Below are positions 1-7,170 of a stretch of 64,000 bases of DNA, piece after piece; position 1 is the stretch's first letter; each line of letters starts with the position of its first letter. The stretch comes from Bacteroidota bacterium (GTDB lineage Bacteria > Bacteroidota > Bacteroidia > Chitinophagales > Saprospiraceae), in NCBI GenBank assembly GCA_016124585.1, contig WGNL01000010.1:1-64000 (forward strand), written 5' to 3'. A model generated the notes under the pieces. That model did not search any database and was not told the origin of the DNA. It was given only the letters and a program-made list of their open reading frames with translations. The translations under genes were made by a program, and so were the position numbers.

Positions 1-1
1 A

Positions 2-130
2 GGCGTGAGGGCCAGGGTCAGTAGGCTTGTACGAAAGGGGCTTTCATTCTCCAAGAAACTGGAAAACCATGTGGCTGCTTTACGATATTTCTTTTGGAGA
101 TATAATTTAGAAAGGCAGCCTTACATTTGA
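2..130 (+). mobile_element. IS1-family transposase, C-terminal fragment (5' part outside window)
   Basis: A frame open from base 2 encodes 42 residues and stops at TGA 128-130. It contains RLVRKGLSFSKKLENH followed by a Tyr/Phe/Trp-rich end (YFFWRYN), which matches the C-terminus of IS1-family transposases as I recall them. No start codon is present, so this is the 3' part of a gene that begins left of the window. IS1 elements normally end in ACC a few bases after the gene; a CACC occurs at 133-136 and could be the right terminus, but the left terminus is not available for comparison. Whether the element is intact cannot be judged. Confidence 0.8.
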
Positions 131-167
131 TACACCGCCTTTTATTTCATTGCAAACTATTAAAAAT

Positions 168-632
168 ATGGACTGGCCAGCATTCATTAAAACAATCGGA
201 TTGTGTTCGATTTCGATACTATTGGAATTAATTTCGGCTTCCAAAGAAGGGAAATCTTGGTTTGAAAATTTGAAACAACCGAAAATGGCATTGCCTTTTT
301 CAGCTTGGTATATAGTAGGAGGAATTTATTATTTATTGTGTGGGACTATCGCCTATCGGTTATTTCATACATCTTCGAGCTTACTTTCTACTCCAATTAT
401 CCTATTGTCAGTTGCCATACTGTTCAACGGGTTGACCAATTTTATTCTGTTCAAATACCGTTCACTAAGAGGATTTTACTTGGTTTTGTATCCTTTTGCT
501 GTTGTTTTTTTTGCCTTGACCATTAGCTTGTTTAGTCATGACTTTATTTCAGGTATATTAGCAGGAATTTACTTATTGTGGCTGATATATGACTTATTCT
601 ATTTTCGCAGACTTCAACGGCAGAATCAGTGA
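168..632 (+). CDS. TspO/MBR-family membrane protein
   Basis: A 154-residue, strongly hydrophobic protein with about five predicted membrane helices. The segment SWFENLKQPKMALP followed by a Tyr/Trp-containing second helix corresponds to the W-(F/Y)-x-x-L-x-x-P pattern at the end of helix 1 in TspO/MBR (tryptophan-rich sensory) proteins, and the length fits the family. Family members bind tetrapyrroles or sterol-like ligands; no ligand can be assigned here. ATG 168 is chosen over the in-frame TTG at 150 because the TTG adds only six residues and has no better context. The gene begins about 35 bp after the IS1 remnant, so its native promoter may have been displaced. It is less Trp-rich than typical TspO, so the assignment is good but not certain. 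Confidence 0.7.
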   Translation: MDWPAFIKTIGLCSISILLELISASKEGKSWFENLKQPKMALPFSAWYIVGGIYYLLCGTIAYRLFHTSSSLLSTPIILLSVAILFNGLTNFILFKYRSLRGFYLVLYPFAVVFFALTISLFSHDFISGILAGIYLLWLIYDLFYFRRLQRQNQ

Positions 633-819
633 TCATTTCTGAAAATAACTGCCTTTTTTAGCCTGATAATAATCCAAAAATGTGATGAAATCATAGATGA
701 GGTGGTTGCATTCACATTAAGATGTGATTTTATAACGCTAATAATGCCCCCATCTTTGCATCATCAATTACACAAGAAACCAACAGGCTTTATTAAATCT
801 TTTGAAAACAATTTTTCCA

Positions 820-1227
820 ATGAAAACGCAACGTGAAAAAATCATCCTGAATTATTTCTCCCCCCATAAATCCTTGGATGTGGTGGATATGTACAATTGG
901 CTTTCCCCTGATATTACCATCAGCGAGCCAGATGAGCTGCCCTGGGGCGGCCAATATCATGGCCTGACTGGCGTAGGTGCATACCTCACTAAAATAACCA
1001 TGAATGTTATCTCTGAAATCCAACTGGAAGAAGTTTATACCTGTGGGGAATTGGTCATCGCTATTGGCCGCTCTGTCGGAAAAGTCCGCAAGACTGGCCA
1101 ACCATTCGACATCCGTGTGACGCAATTATTCACCTTTACCGATGACAATAAAATCAATAGGGTAGAATTCCTTTCCGACCTGTCTGCATTCCAACAATTA
1201 CTGGAGGTTCAACCGTCTCCTTCTTAA
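820..1227 (+). CDS. NTF2-like / SnoaL-like protein
   Basis: A 135-residue soluble protein without a signal peptide. The pattern of an early Tyr-rich helix, a WLSPDITISEP strand, the loop GGQYHGLTGVGAYL and a C-terminal antiparallel sheet (VTQLFTFTDDNKINRVEFLSD) is that of the NTF2-like/SnoaL-like superfamily, whose members are small cone-shaped enzymes or ligand-binding proteins. The substrate cannot be predicted. ATG 820 is preferred over TTG 802 because translation from 802 adds only a short unsupported leader. It is the first of several plus-strand genes whose starts share the context CCAATGAAAAC (also at 1964 and 2620). A CATCTTTG sequence near 751 is one base off the Bacteroidota -7 box. 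Confidence 0.65.
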   Translation: MKTQREKIILNYFSPHKSLDVVDMYNWLSPDITISEPDELPWGGQYHGLTGVGAYLTKITMNVISEIQLEEVYTCGELVIAIGRSVGKVRKTGQPFDIRVTQLFTFTDDNKINRVEFLSDLSAFQQLLEVQPSPS

Positions 1228-1406
1228 ACTATTTCATTCGCTAAAACATATAAAAAGCCCAATGGATTTTGCCCTATCTGTCCGAGAAATCAAAGTTTAT
1301 TGGTTCCTTTTTATATGACAATTTAATTGGCCAAAAAATACTGACTAATACCTCAATAACCCTTTATTTAATCATCATTTATTTCACTTTTTAAATCACT
1401 CGAATC

Positions 1407-1877
1407 ATGAAAACAATTTCATTGAAGGCCCTTGTGGCCGTAGTTGGCCTATTGGCCATTAGCATGACAAGCTGCAAAAAAGACAAGGATGACACCAGCA
1501 AAACGGAACTGCTGACCGGCGGAAATTGGCAACTTACAGCTCTCACCACTGACCCGGCTTACGATTGGTTTGGTACGCCTGTGACAAATATTTATGCACA
1601 GTTGCCGGCTTGTATCAAAGATGACCTTACGGTTTTCAAAACCAACGGCACTGTAAATTTTGACGAAGGCGCCAGCAAATGTGATTCAAACGATCCGCAA
1701 ACCACCTCAGGTACTTGGGCTTTCAGCACCGATGAGAAAGTGCTTTCTGTGACCCAAGATGGCGACACGGAAAGCTGGAATATTGATGATTTGAAAGACA
1801 ATACTTTCAAAGCTCATTATGAAATCACGGAGGGCGGAGTGACTTATACCTTCACCGTGACTTTTAAAAAGAATTAA
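1407..1877 (+). CDS. Lipocalin-like lipoprotein
   Basis: A 156-residue protein with a lipoprotein signal: a hydrophobic stretch ends at SMTSC, giving Cys23 as the lipidation site, followed by KKDKDD. The mature part begins with LLTGGNWQLTAL and continues as alternating beta strands with GTVNFDEG and SGTWAFSTDEKVLSV, the usual arrangement of the Bacteroidota lipocalin-like families, in which a small barrel is anchored to the membrane. Function is unknown. It is 86 bp upstream of a cytochrome c lipoprotein on the same strand, so co-expression is possible. Confidence 0.65.
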   Translation: MKTISLKALVAVVGLLAISMTSCKKDKDDTSKTELLTGGNWQLTALTTDPAYDWFGTPVTNIYAQLPACIKDDLTVFKTNGTVNFDEGASKCDSNDPQTTSGTWAFSTDEKVLSVTQDGDTESWNIDDLKDNTFKAHYEITEGGVTYTFTVTFKKN

Positions 1878-1963
1878 TGGTGGAATGAATGGCAATGGGT
1901 GGGGCTGAAATATGCCCTCCCATGCTTTTCTGACCGCCATATAACCATTAATTATTTTCACCA

Positions 1964-2548
1964 ATGAAAACAAATTCCATATTCCTGATTTATTTGCTGC
2001 TTGGCATTACATTATTTAGTTGTTCTGAAAATAAGACAACGGAAGAAAAGCCAGCCGAAGTAGTCATGACGCCCGAAATGAAGGTGAAACGGGGTGAATA
2101 CCTCGTGAATGCAATGGGCTGCGATGACTGTCATTCCCCCAAAATCATGGGGCCAAGAGGGCCACAAGTGGACCCGAAACTCCGGTTCTCCGGCCACCCT
2201 GCGAACCAAGCATTGGCACCCATCAATGACCAGTCCATACTCAAGGATTATGCAGTATTTAGCATGGGGCTTACTGCTGCGACGGGCCCTTGGGGAACCA
2301 GCTTCGCTGCCAACTTGACGCCTGATGATACGGGTATCGGCAATTGGACGGAGGAACAGTTTTTCAAAGCCATTCGGGAAGGTAAATCGAAGGGTTTGGA
2401 TGGTGCAAGGCCATTGCTACCGCCCATGCCTTGGACTTCCTATAGGAACCTGAACGATGAGGATTTGTCTGCCATTTTTGCTTATCTAAAATCAGTGACT
2501 CCAGTCAATAATGCAGTGCCAGCGCCGATTCCGCCAGCAGGAATGTAA
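1964..2548 (+). CDS. Mono-haem cytochrome c lipoprotein
   Basis: A 194-residue protein with a lipobox (LFSC, Cys20) and one haem c site, Cys53-Asp-Asp-Cys-His57. Downstream are the phrases GNWTEEQFFKAIREG and LLPPMPW, typical of class I cytochromes c in alcohol, gluconate or nicotinate dehydrogenase electron chains; the Met in PPMPW is the likely second axial ligand. It should be lipid-anchored in the periplasm and pass electrons to an oxidase. The C-terminal half resembles that of the di-haem cytochrome at 6125-7096. Haem attachment would need the ccmB/ccsA/ccmD-type system found at 57227-59374. Confidence 0.85.
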   Translation: MKTNSIFLIYLLLGITLFSCSENKTTEEKPAEVVMTPEMKVKRGEYLVNAMGCDDCHSPKIMGPRGPQVDPKLRFSGHPANQALAPINDQSILKDYAVFSMGLTAATGPWGTSFAANLTPDDTGIGNWTEEQFFKAIREGKSKGLDGARPLLPPMPWTSYRNLNDEDLSAIFAYLKSVTPVNNAVPAPIPPAGM

Positions 2549-2619
2549 GGCATTCAATTCCATAAAACCATCCTAAATCATTTTAAGCAATCCATATCAT
2601 GCAGTTTTTTAAATTTCCA

Positions 2620-3381
2620 ATGAAAACAATTATCGCAAGCCTGCTGCTTTTGAGCGCATTTTCCATCACTTCCTGCAAGGACGACGACGATGCAAAAAAG
2701 ACAGAATTTTTTGGGGAGAAGATCAGCATCGGCGATGGCAAGGCCATGTCTTTTGTAAAAACTAACGATGCTGGCACGCCTATCGAAATCGGTTTTATGT
2801 TCGATGAAAAAGCACTGCAAAACCTGCCAACTGGCGACCCTCACGGGCATGAATACCATTTGGAATTGCCGTCGGAAATCGCCGTTGAACCGTTCAACCA
2901 TATTACTTTTGATTGGAACGAACATGGCCACGAACCGCTCGGCGTTTATGACCTTCCGCATTTCGACTGTCACTTCTATTTTATCACGGAAGCCCAACGG
3001 GAAGCCATCGGGCCATTCGACAGCATCCAGTTCAATAAGCCGCTTCCTGCTGAAAACTTGCCACTGCAATACCTCGAAACGCCAGGCGGCGTACCAGCAA
3101 TGGGCGCACACATCGTTGATTTGCTATCGCCAGAGATTGCAGGGACAGGTACTTTCACCAAAACTTTCTTATTCGGTAAATATGATGGTAAACTGAATTT
3201 CATCGAGCCGATGATTACCCTCGATTACCTGAAAGGCAAGCACAACGAAAGCACTCCAATCCGCCAGCCACAAAAATGGCAACGGGAGGGCTACTATCCT
3301 TCCAGCTATGGCATCCGCTACGATGCTTCCAAAAAGATGTACCTAATCGTGATGGAGAACTTGCAACATAAGCATGTTTAA
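2620..3381 (+). CDS. DUF5602/TTHB210-like lipoprotein
   Basis: A 253-residue lipoprotein: the signal ends in SITSC (Cys19) followed by KDDDD. The mature chain contains a His-rich segment, GDPHGHEYHLELP, then WNEHGHEPLGVYDLPHFDCHFYFI. The phrase GHEP.GVYD.PHFD.HFY is what I recall from the DUF5602/TTHB210-like family, a poorly characterised group of secreted proteins; the clustered His/Asp/Glu suggest metal binding, which is inference. ATG 2620 is chosen over ATG 2599 because it gives a standard lipoprotein signal. The gene lies between a cytochrome c and a hemerythrin-like gene on the same strand. Confidence 0.55.
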   Translation: MKTIIASLLLLSAFSITSCKDDDDAKKTEFFGEKISIGDGKAMSFVKTNDAGTPIEIGFMFDEKALQNLPTGDPHGHEYHLELPSEIAVEPFNHITFDWNEHGHEPLGVYDLPHFDCHFYFITEAQREAIGPFDSIQFNKPLPAENLPLQYLETPGGVPAMGAHIVDLLSPEIAGTGTFTKTFLFGKYDGKLNFIEPMITLDYLKGKHNESTPIRQPQKWQREGYYPSSYGIRYDASKKMYLIVMENLQHKHV

Positions 3382-3406
3382 AGTCCAATCCAATTAATTA
3401 AATCGG

Positions 3407-3437
3407 TAATTAGTCCCTCTTATAGTGGGACTAATTA
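3407..3437. other. Intergenic hairpin
   Basis: A perfect 11-bp inverted repeat (TAATTAGTCCC / GGGACTAATTA) with a 9-base loop lies between the genes ending at 3381 and starting at 3459. It is followed on the plus strand by an A-run rather than a T-run, so it is not a canonical terminator for the upstream gene. It could attenuate or stabilise a joint transcript. Confidence 0.5.
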
Positions 3438-3458
3438 TCCCAAAAAAAATTAAATCAA

Positions 3459-4139
3459 ATGATACGTTATCAAGTATTCGATGTGCCGCACAAGGCACTG
3501 CGTCTTGCCCTCAGCAATCTGCTAAACCTTGCCGCCAAAACGGATTTTGCTGTTGCGCAAGATATTTCAAGCCTTAAAAACCTGATGGCTGAAGTTTTTA
3601 GCCTGATTAAATCCCACTCCCATCACGAGGACGACATCGCCTTCCCTGAGCTGGATAAATTATTGCCAAATGCCACGCAACATGACAGGGAGGAGCATAT
3701 CAAGCTGCATGCAAGGTTGGATGCGTTATTGGTGGAGGTAGAAACAGTTTTTAAAACAGTAGAAAATGGCAAAGATGCTGCTGGCATTGGACGTGATTTG
3801 TACACCAATCTCTGTGTTCTACATGCCGATATGCTCAACCATATGATGGAAGAGGAAAGGGATACCCAGCCGATTATTTGGCTGTATATGTCGGATGAAG
3901 AACTGATGAGTATGGAGCCAAGAATTATGGCAGCTTTGACGCCGGATATGTCTATGTTGTGGATGAAATATATCTTGCCCACTAAAACGGAAAAAGAACT
4001 GGTGGAAATGCTTAAAGGCATGCAGCAAATGGCACCGCCCCCTGTTTTTGAAGCGACGATGAACTTGGCTGAAACTGTGCTTCCTGCATCATCTTGGGAG
4101 AACCTGCAAATGGTTTTTGAACTAGCAGATATCGCATAG
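3459..4139 (+). CDS. Hemerythrin-like (HHE) domain protein
   Basis: A 226-residue soluble helical protein. It begins FDVPHKALR and continues HSHHEDDIAFPEL, DREEHIKLHARLD and ADMLNHMMEEERDTQPIIW, which gives the H...HxxxE...HxxxH...HxxxxE spacing of a di-iron four-helix bundle. Hemerythrin-like proteins bind O2 or NO or act as iron/redox sensors; the specific role here is unknown. About 80 residues after the domain contain no recognised motif. The neighbouring secreted redox proteins make an oxygen or nitric oxide response plausible, but that is inference. Confidence 0.75.
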   Translation: MIRYQVFDVPHKALRLALSNLLNLAAKTDFAVAQDISSLKNLMAEVFSLIKSHSHHEDDIAFPELDKLLPNATQHDREEHIKLHARLDALLVEVETVFKTVENGKDAAGIGRDLYTNLCVLHADMLNHMMEEERDTQPIIWLYMSDEELMSMEPRIMAALTPDMSMLWMKYILPTKTEKELVEMLKGMQQMAPPPVFEATMNLAETVLPASSWENLQMVFELADIA

Positions 4140-4158
4140 TTTATTGGAGATAAAGAAT

Positions 4159-4187
4159 TGCGGGTAATAAGTTATTTTTTGCCCGCA
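4159..4187 (+). terminator. Probable rho-independent terminator after the hemerythrin-like gene
   Basis: TGCGGG (4159-4164) pairs with CCCGCA (4182-4187), with an inner AATAA/TTATT pairing, and is followed by TATTCTTTTT. It sits 20 bp after the stop at 4139. Confidence 0.55.
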
Positions 4188-4245
4188 TATTCTTTTTCCT
4201 GATTGCCATTGTAGTTTTATATCTCAATTAAGCTAGGATAATATC

Positions 4246-5427
4246 ATGAAAATTACCATCATCGGCGCAGGTATAGCAGGATTGACGACGGCCATTGCGC
4301 TTCGCAAATTCCGACCTGACCTCAACCTTGAAATTTACGAAGGAAGCAAGGAACTGCGGGCGGCAGGCGCTGGCTTGGGCCTCGGTGCGAATGCTGTTCT
4401 CGGTTTCGAGCAGATTGGGTTGAAAGATGCCGTTTTGACAGTGAGCAAAGTGCTTGATTCCTTCCAAGTATTGGATGCAAAAGGAAAGGTAATCACCCAA
4501 AGTGACAACCTCGCCATCAATCGCAACTTGCAGACAATCAGCAACTTCGCTGTACATCGGGCAGATTTGCAACAGGTTTTGCTGGCGCAAATCCCCGATG
4601 TAGCGATTCATTTGAATAAACGGGTTTGGGATTTTCGGCAAAATGAAAGCGGCGTCCAAATCCGCTTTGCAGACGGTACTTCCACCCAATCGGATTATGT
4701 GGTCGCCACGGATGGTATCCACTCGATTTTTCGGCAAATGCTGCTGCCGGAAAGCAAAATCCGATTCGCCGGATATACTTGCTGGCGGGGTGTTGTGGAT
4801 GGAAAGCAAGACTTTCCAAGTTTCAGAAACTTGGAAAGTCTTACGCGGGGCAAAATTGCCTCCGAGACATGGGGTTTGGGCAAACGCTTCGGCATTGTTC
4901 CGCTTCCCAACGACCGGATTTACTGGTTCGCCTGCCTCAATGCTACCCAGCCAAAAGAGGAACGGTTTGCCGCCTTCGGCAAAAAAGAACTGCTCCAAGC
5001 TTTTGGAGATTTGCATGCCCCGATTCCTGAAATCATCCAATCCACCGACCCGACCAAGATTTTATGGAACGATATCATTGATTTTTCGCCCGTCAAAAAA
5101 TTCGCTTTCGATCGGGTACTCTTGCTTGGCGATGCAGCCCATGCCACCACACCGAATATGGGGCAAGGTGCCTGTCAAGCCATTGAAGGGGCGGTTATTT
5201 TAGGTAAAACATTGGCGAGAATCGCTGACCCCAAGCTTGCTTTTCAAGCTTTCGAACAAGTGCGGATGCAGCGGACGACACAAATCGTGAACCGTTCTTG
5301 GCAATTGGGCAAATTGGCGCAAATGGCAAATCCGGTTCTTGCTAGTTTACGAAATTTTGCTCTCCGGCTTGCACCCGACAGCATGAGCGAAAGGCAGGTG
5401 AAGGAACTACTGGAAGTTGCATATTGA
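4246..5427 (+). CDS. FAD-dependent monooxygenase (UbiH/PHBH-like)
   Basis: A 393-residue flavoprotein hydroxylase. The dinucleotide fold is seen at the N-terminus (IIGAGIAGL), the DG motif as YVVATDGIHS, and the second FAD-binding motif as LLGDAAHATTPNMGQGACQAIEG. Such class A monooxygenases hydroxylate aromatic or polyene substrates using NAD(P)H and O2; the substrate is not predictable. Between CWRGVVDG and ETWGLGKRFG there are about 20 residues where relatives usually have fewer; this stretch is encoded by a perfect 17-bp-arm palindrome (4808-4842). The frame is uninterrupted, so the gene is probably functional. It appears to be monocistronic, with a terminator before it and palindromic repeats after it. 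Confidence 0.85.
   Translation: MKITIIGAGIAGLTTAIALRKFRPDLNLEIYEGSKELRAAGAGLGLGANAVLGFEQIGLKDAVLTVSKVLDSFQVLDAKGKVITQSDNLAINRNLQTISNFAVHRADLQQVLLAQIPDVAIHLNKRVWDFRQNESGVQIRFADGTSTQSDYVVATDGIHSIFRQMLLPESKIRFAGYTCWRGVVDGKQDFPSFRNLESLTRGKIASETWGLGKRFGIVPLPNDRIYWFACLNATQPKEERFAAFGKKELLQAFGDLHAPIPEIIQSTDPTKILWNDIIDFSPVKKFAFDRVLLLGDAAHATTPNMGQGACQAIEGAVILGKTLARIADPKLAFQAFEQVRMQRTTQIVNRSWQLGKLAQMANPVLASLRNFALRLAPDSMSERQVKELLEVAY
4808..4842. repeat. Perfect palindromic element inside the monooxygenase gene
   Basis: Bases 4808-4824 and 4826-4842 are perfect 17-bp inverted repeats around a single A at 4825, beginning AAGACTTTCC and ending GGAAAGTCTT. It lies in frame in the FAD monooxygenase and encodes roughly QDFPSFRNLESL. 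I find no other copy in the window. Its size and in-frame position resemble palindromic protein-coding insertions known from Rickettsia, and short palindromes of this kind are common in Bacteroidota intergenic DNA; that it is mobile is inference. Confidence 0.8.
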
Positions 5428-5480
5428 AGGTGTATCAAAATAAACCTTAAAAATTATGCTAGTATCTCCATCGGCCTTAT

Positions 5481-5590
5481 TTCTTTTAGCAGTAGAACAA
5501 TCCTAAACCCGTTAAAAACTAAACCCTGTTTGAGCGCAGCGAGTTTGGTTTAGTTTAGGGTTTAGGATTGTTCTACTGCGTTAAAAAAGA
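5481..5590. repeat. Long imperfect palindromic repeat (REP-like)
   Basis: A perfect 22-bp inverted repeat has arms at 5489-5510 and 5558-5579 (core GTAGAACAATCC), with outer TTTCTTTT/AAAAAAGAAA pairing and a second inner pair AAACTAAACC (5516-5525) / GGTTTAGTTT (5547-5556). The loop carries TTTGAGCGCAGCGAGTTT, a phrase I recall from dispersed intergenic repeats of Bacteroidota. It sits after the monooxygenase gene and could act as a terminator or transcript-stabilising hairpin. Confidence 0.75.
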
Positions 5591-5597
5591 AATACAG

Positions 5598-5633
5598 CCT
5601 TGATTTTTGGTTCTTTTCATCAAGGAAAAGAAC
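5598..5633. repeat. Second palindromic unit with interlocking stems
   Basis: GTTCTTTTC (5610-5618) and GAAAAGAAC (5625-5633) form a perfect 9-bp hairpin with loop ATCAAG; CCTTGAT (5598-5604) can instead pair with ATCAAGG (5619-5625), so the two stems are mutually exclusive or pseudoknot-like. It directly follows the larger palindrome at 5481-5590. From 5634 to 5741 I see no further structure. Confidence 0.6.
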
Positions 5634-5741
5634 AAGAAAGTTTAACAGATTGAGACATACACCGAACGATAAACCCCACCTCAGAAGCCGTCGGGCGCTT
5701 CCGATTCTGGGATTTTTGGCCCGATATAAAATCCAATTATC

Positions 5742-5837
5742 ATGGTTAATCTAAAAAACTATAAGCTCGTGCTGACAACAGCTTGGTGCATTATTTTGGC
5801 CAGTTTAATTACCATTCTTGTAACCCTTATTCCTTAA
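5742..5837 (+). CDS. Putative 31-residue single-pass membrane peptide
   Basis: ATG 5742 to TAA 5835-5837 encodes 31 residues: a short basic start (MVNLKNYK) followed by a continuous hydrophobic segment (about LVLTTAWCIILASLITILV) and a Pro at the end, i.e. one membrane helix and little else. It is too short for most gene finders. Support comes from its position: it sits in a gap with no other gene and is followed about 75 bp later by a convincing rho-independent terminator (5913-5941), so something in this gap is probably transcribed. No family is recognised. It could also be chance coding within an RNA gene. Confidence 0.35.
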   Translation: MVNLKNYKLVLTTAWCIILASLITILVTLIP

Positions 5838-5912
5838 AACCCTTGCCCAAAAGCCTTCAAGATTTTAATGCTTTATTTTGTCATCATACCATTTTGTCTT
5901 TAAACAATTGCA

Positions 5913-5941
5913 AGCCGGAACAGCTAGTTCTGGCTTTTTTT
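5913..5941 (+). terminator. Rho-independent terminator
   Basis: AGCCGGAAC (5913-5921) and GTTCTGGCT (5927-5935) pair with one G-T wobble around a 5-base loop and are followed by six T residues (5936-5941). The nearest upstream plus-strand gene is the 31-codon frame at 5742. From 5942 to 6124 I see only AT-rich sequence leading to the next gene. Confidence 0.75.
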
Positions 5942-6124
5942 GCTTTGTTGAAATACCTATTTTAAATAAAAACCCTTGTTTTTATTGGGATTGAAAAGAA
6001 TTCATTTTATTTGCTTTTCTACTGCTCTTCCATCATCCACTCCCTAATTTAGTTCGTATGTCTTCCCGCACGCTTGTATGTTTTAGCAATTGTTCACCAA
6101 CTTTAATCATAAACGATCTACATC

Positions 6125-7096
6125 ATGAAAAGAGCATTAAAAATTGTCGGGATTATTCTGGGTATTTTAGTGGGAATCGTAGGATTGGCGGCAGCCTATA
6201 TCCAATTCAGCGGCATACCCAGTTATGAAGTTCACCCCCCTGATTTAAAAGTCCAAGGTGACAGCGCTATGGTCGCTGAGGGAAAACGCTTGGCCAGCAT
6301 GGTTTGCAACCAATGCCATTTATCCGAAAACGGCAAGTTGGAAGGCAAGTATATGCAGGACTTACCAGAGATGTTCGGAAAAGTATGGACCGCCAATATC
6401 ACACAACATGAAAAATATGGCGCCACAGGCCGTTATTCCGATGGAGAATTGGCCTATTTGCTTCGCACAGGCATCAAACGGGACGGTGGATATGCACCAC
6501 CTTGGATGCCAAAATTCCCGCATCTCTCTGACCAGGATTTGCATTCCGTGATTGCTTATCTGCGGTCAGATGCGCCGGAAGTACAGCCCTCCGATAAAGT
6601 TCACCCCGCTTCGCAACCCTCGTTTTTCGCTAAATTCCTGTGCCGGGTGGCCTTCAAGCCCCTGCCATATCCCACAGCACCGATTATTGCCCCACCCATC
6701 ACGGATAAAGTCGCTTATGGAAAATATTTGGCCACCGCAAAAGTGGATTGCTATGCCTGCCACAGCCATGATTTTGAAACGACCGATATCATGGTGCCGG
6801 AGAATACCCCTGGCTATTTTGGTGGTGGTAATGCCATGCCCGATTTGGATGGCAATATTATTTATACCCGCAACCTGACACCCGATAAGGAAACTGGCAT
6901 AGGCAACTGGACAGAAGAGCAGTTTATTAAAGCCTTGAAATTTGGCATGCGCCCAAATAATCAAATGGTGCGCTACCCAATGGTACCACACGGTGCTTTG
7001 AGCGATGAAGAAGCTTCAACGATATGGGCGTATTTGCAGTCTATACCTGCTATTAAAAATGATGTGGATAAGCTGTATGATAAACCGAATAATTAA
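6125..7096 (+). CDS. Membrane-anchored di-haem cytochrome c
   Basis: A 323-residue protein with one N-terminal membrane helix (about residues 5-27) and two cytochrome c domains, each with one haem site: CNQCH at about residue 61 and CYACH at about residue 214. The second domain has NLTPDKETGIGNWTEEQF, shared with the lipoprotein cytochrome at 1964-2548. Proteins of this layout serve as electron-transfer subunits of periplasmic dehydrogenases or as feeders of terminal oxidases. No catalytic partner is adjacent, although a PQQ dehydrogenase lies at 15617-17782. The periplasmic domains need the haem-lyase machinery encoded at 57227-59374. Confidence 0.85.
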   Translation: MKRALKIVGIILGILVGIVGLAAAYIQFSGIPSYEVHPPDLKVQGDSAMVAEGKRLASMVCNQCHLSENGKLEGKYMQDLPEMFGKVWTANITQHEKYGATGRYSDGELAYLLRTGIKRDGGYAPPWMPKFPHLSDQDLHSVIAYLRSDAPEVQPSDKVHPASQPSFFAKFLCRVAFKPLPYPTAPIIAPPITDKVAYGKYLATAKVDCYACHSHDFETTDIMVPENTPGYFGGGNAMPDLDGNIIYTRNLTPDKETGIGNWTEEQFIKALKFGMRPNNQMVRYPMVPHGALSDEEASTIWAYLQSIPAIKNDVDKLYDKPNN

Positions 7097-7101
7097 TTTT
7101 A

Positions 7102-7164
7102 AACACAGAAGTACAGAGGTGCAGAGGATTTATTTATAACTCTGTGTCTCCGTGCTTCTGTGTT
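7102..7164. repeat. Intergenic inverted repeat of the 'ACACAGAGG' type between convergent genes
   Basis: AACACAGAAG (7102-7111) pairs with CTTCTGTGTT (7155-7164); the intervening bases extend the pairing imperfectly (ACAGAGGTGCAGAGG against CTCTGTGTCTCCGTG). Sequences of this ACACAGA/CACGGAG kind are dispersed in many bacterial genomes. It lies exactly between the stop at 7096 and the convergent stop at 7171, where it could serve as a bidirectional terminator. Confidence 0.65.
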
Positions 7165-7170
7165 CAACAA

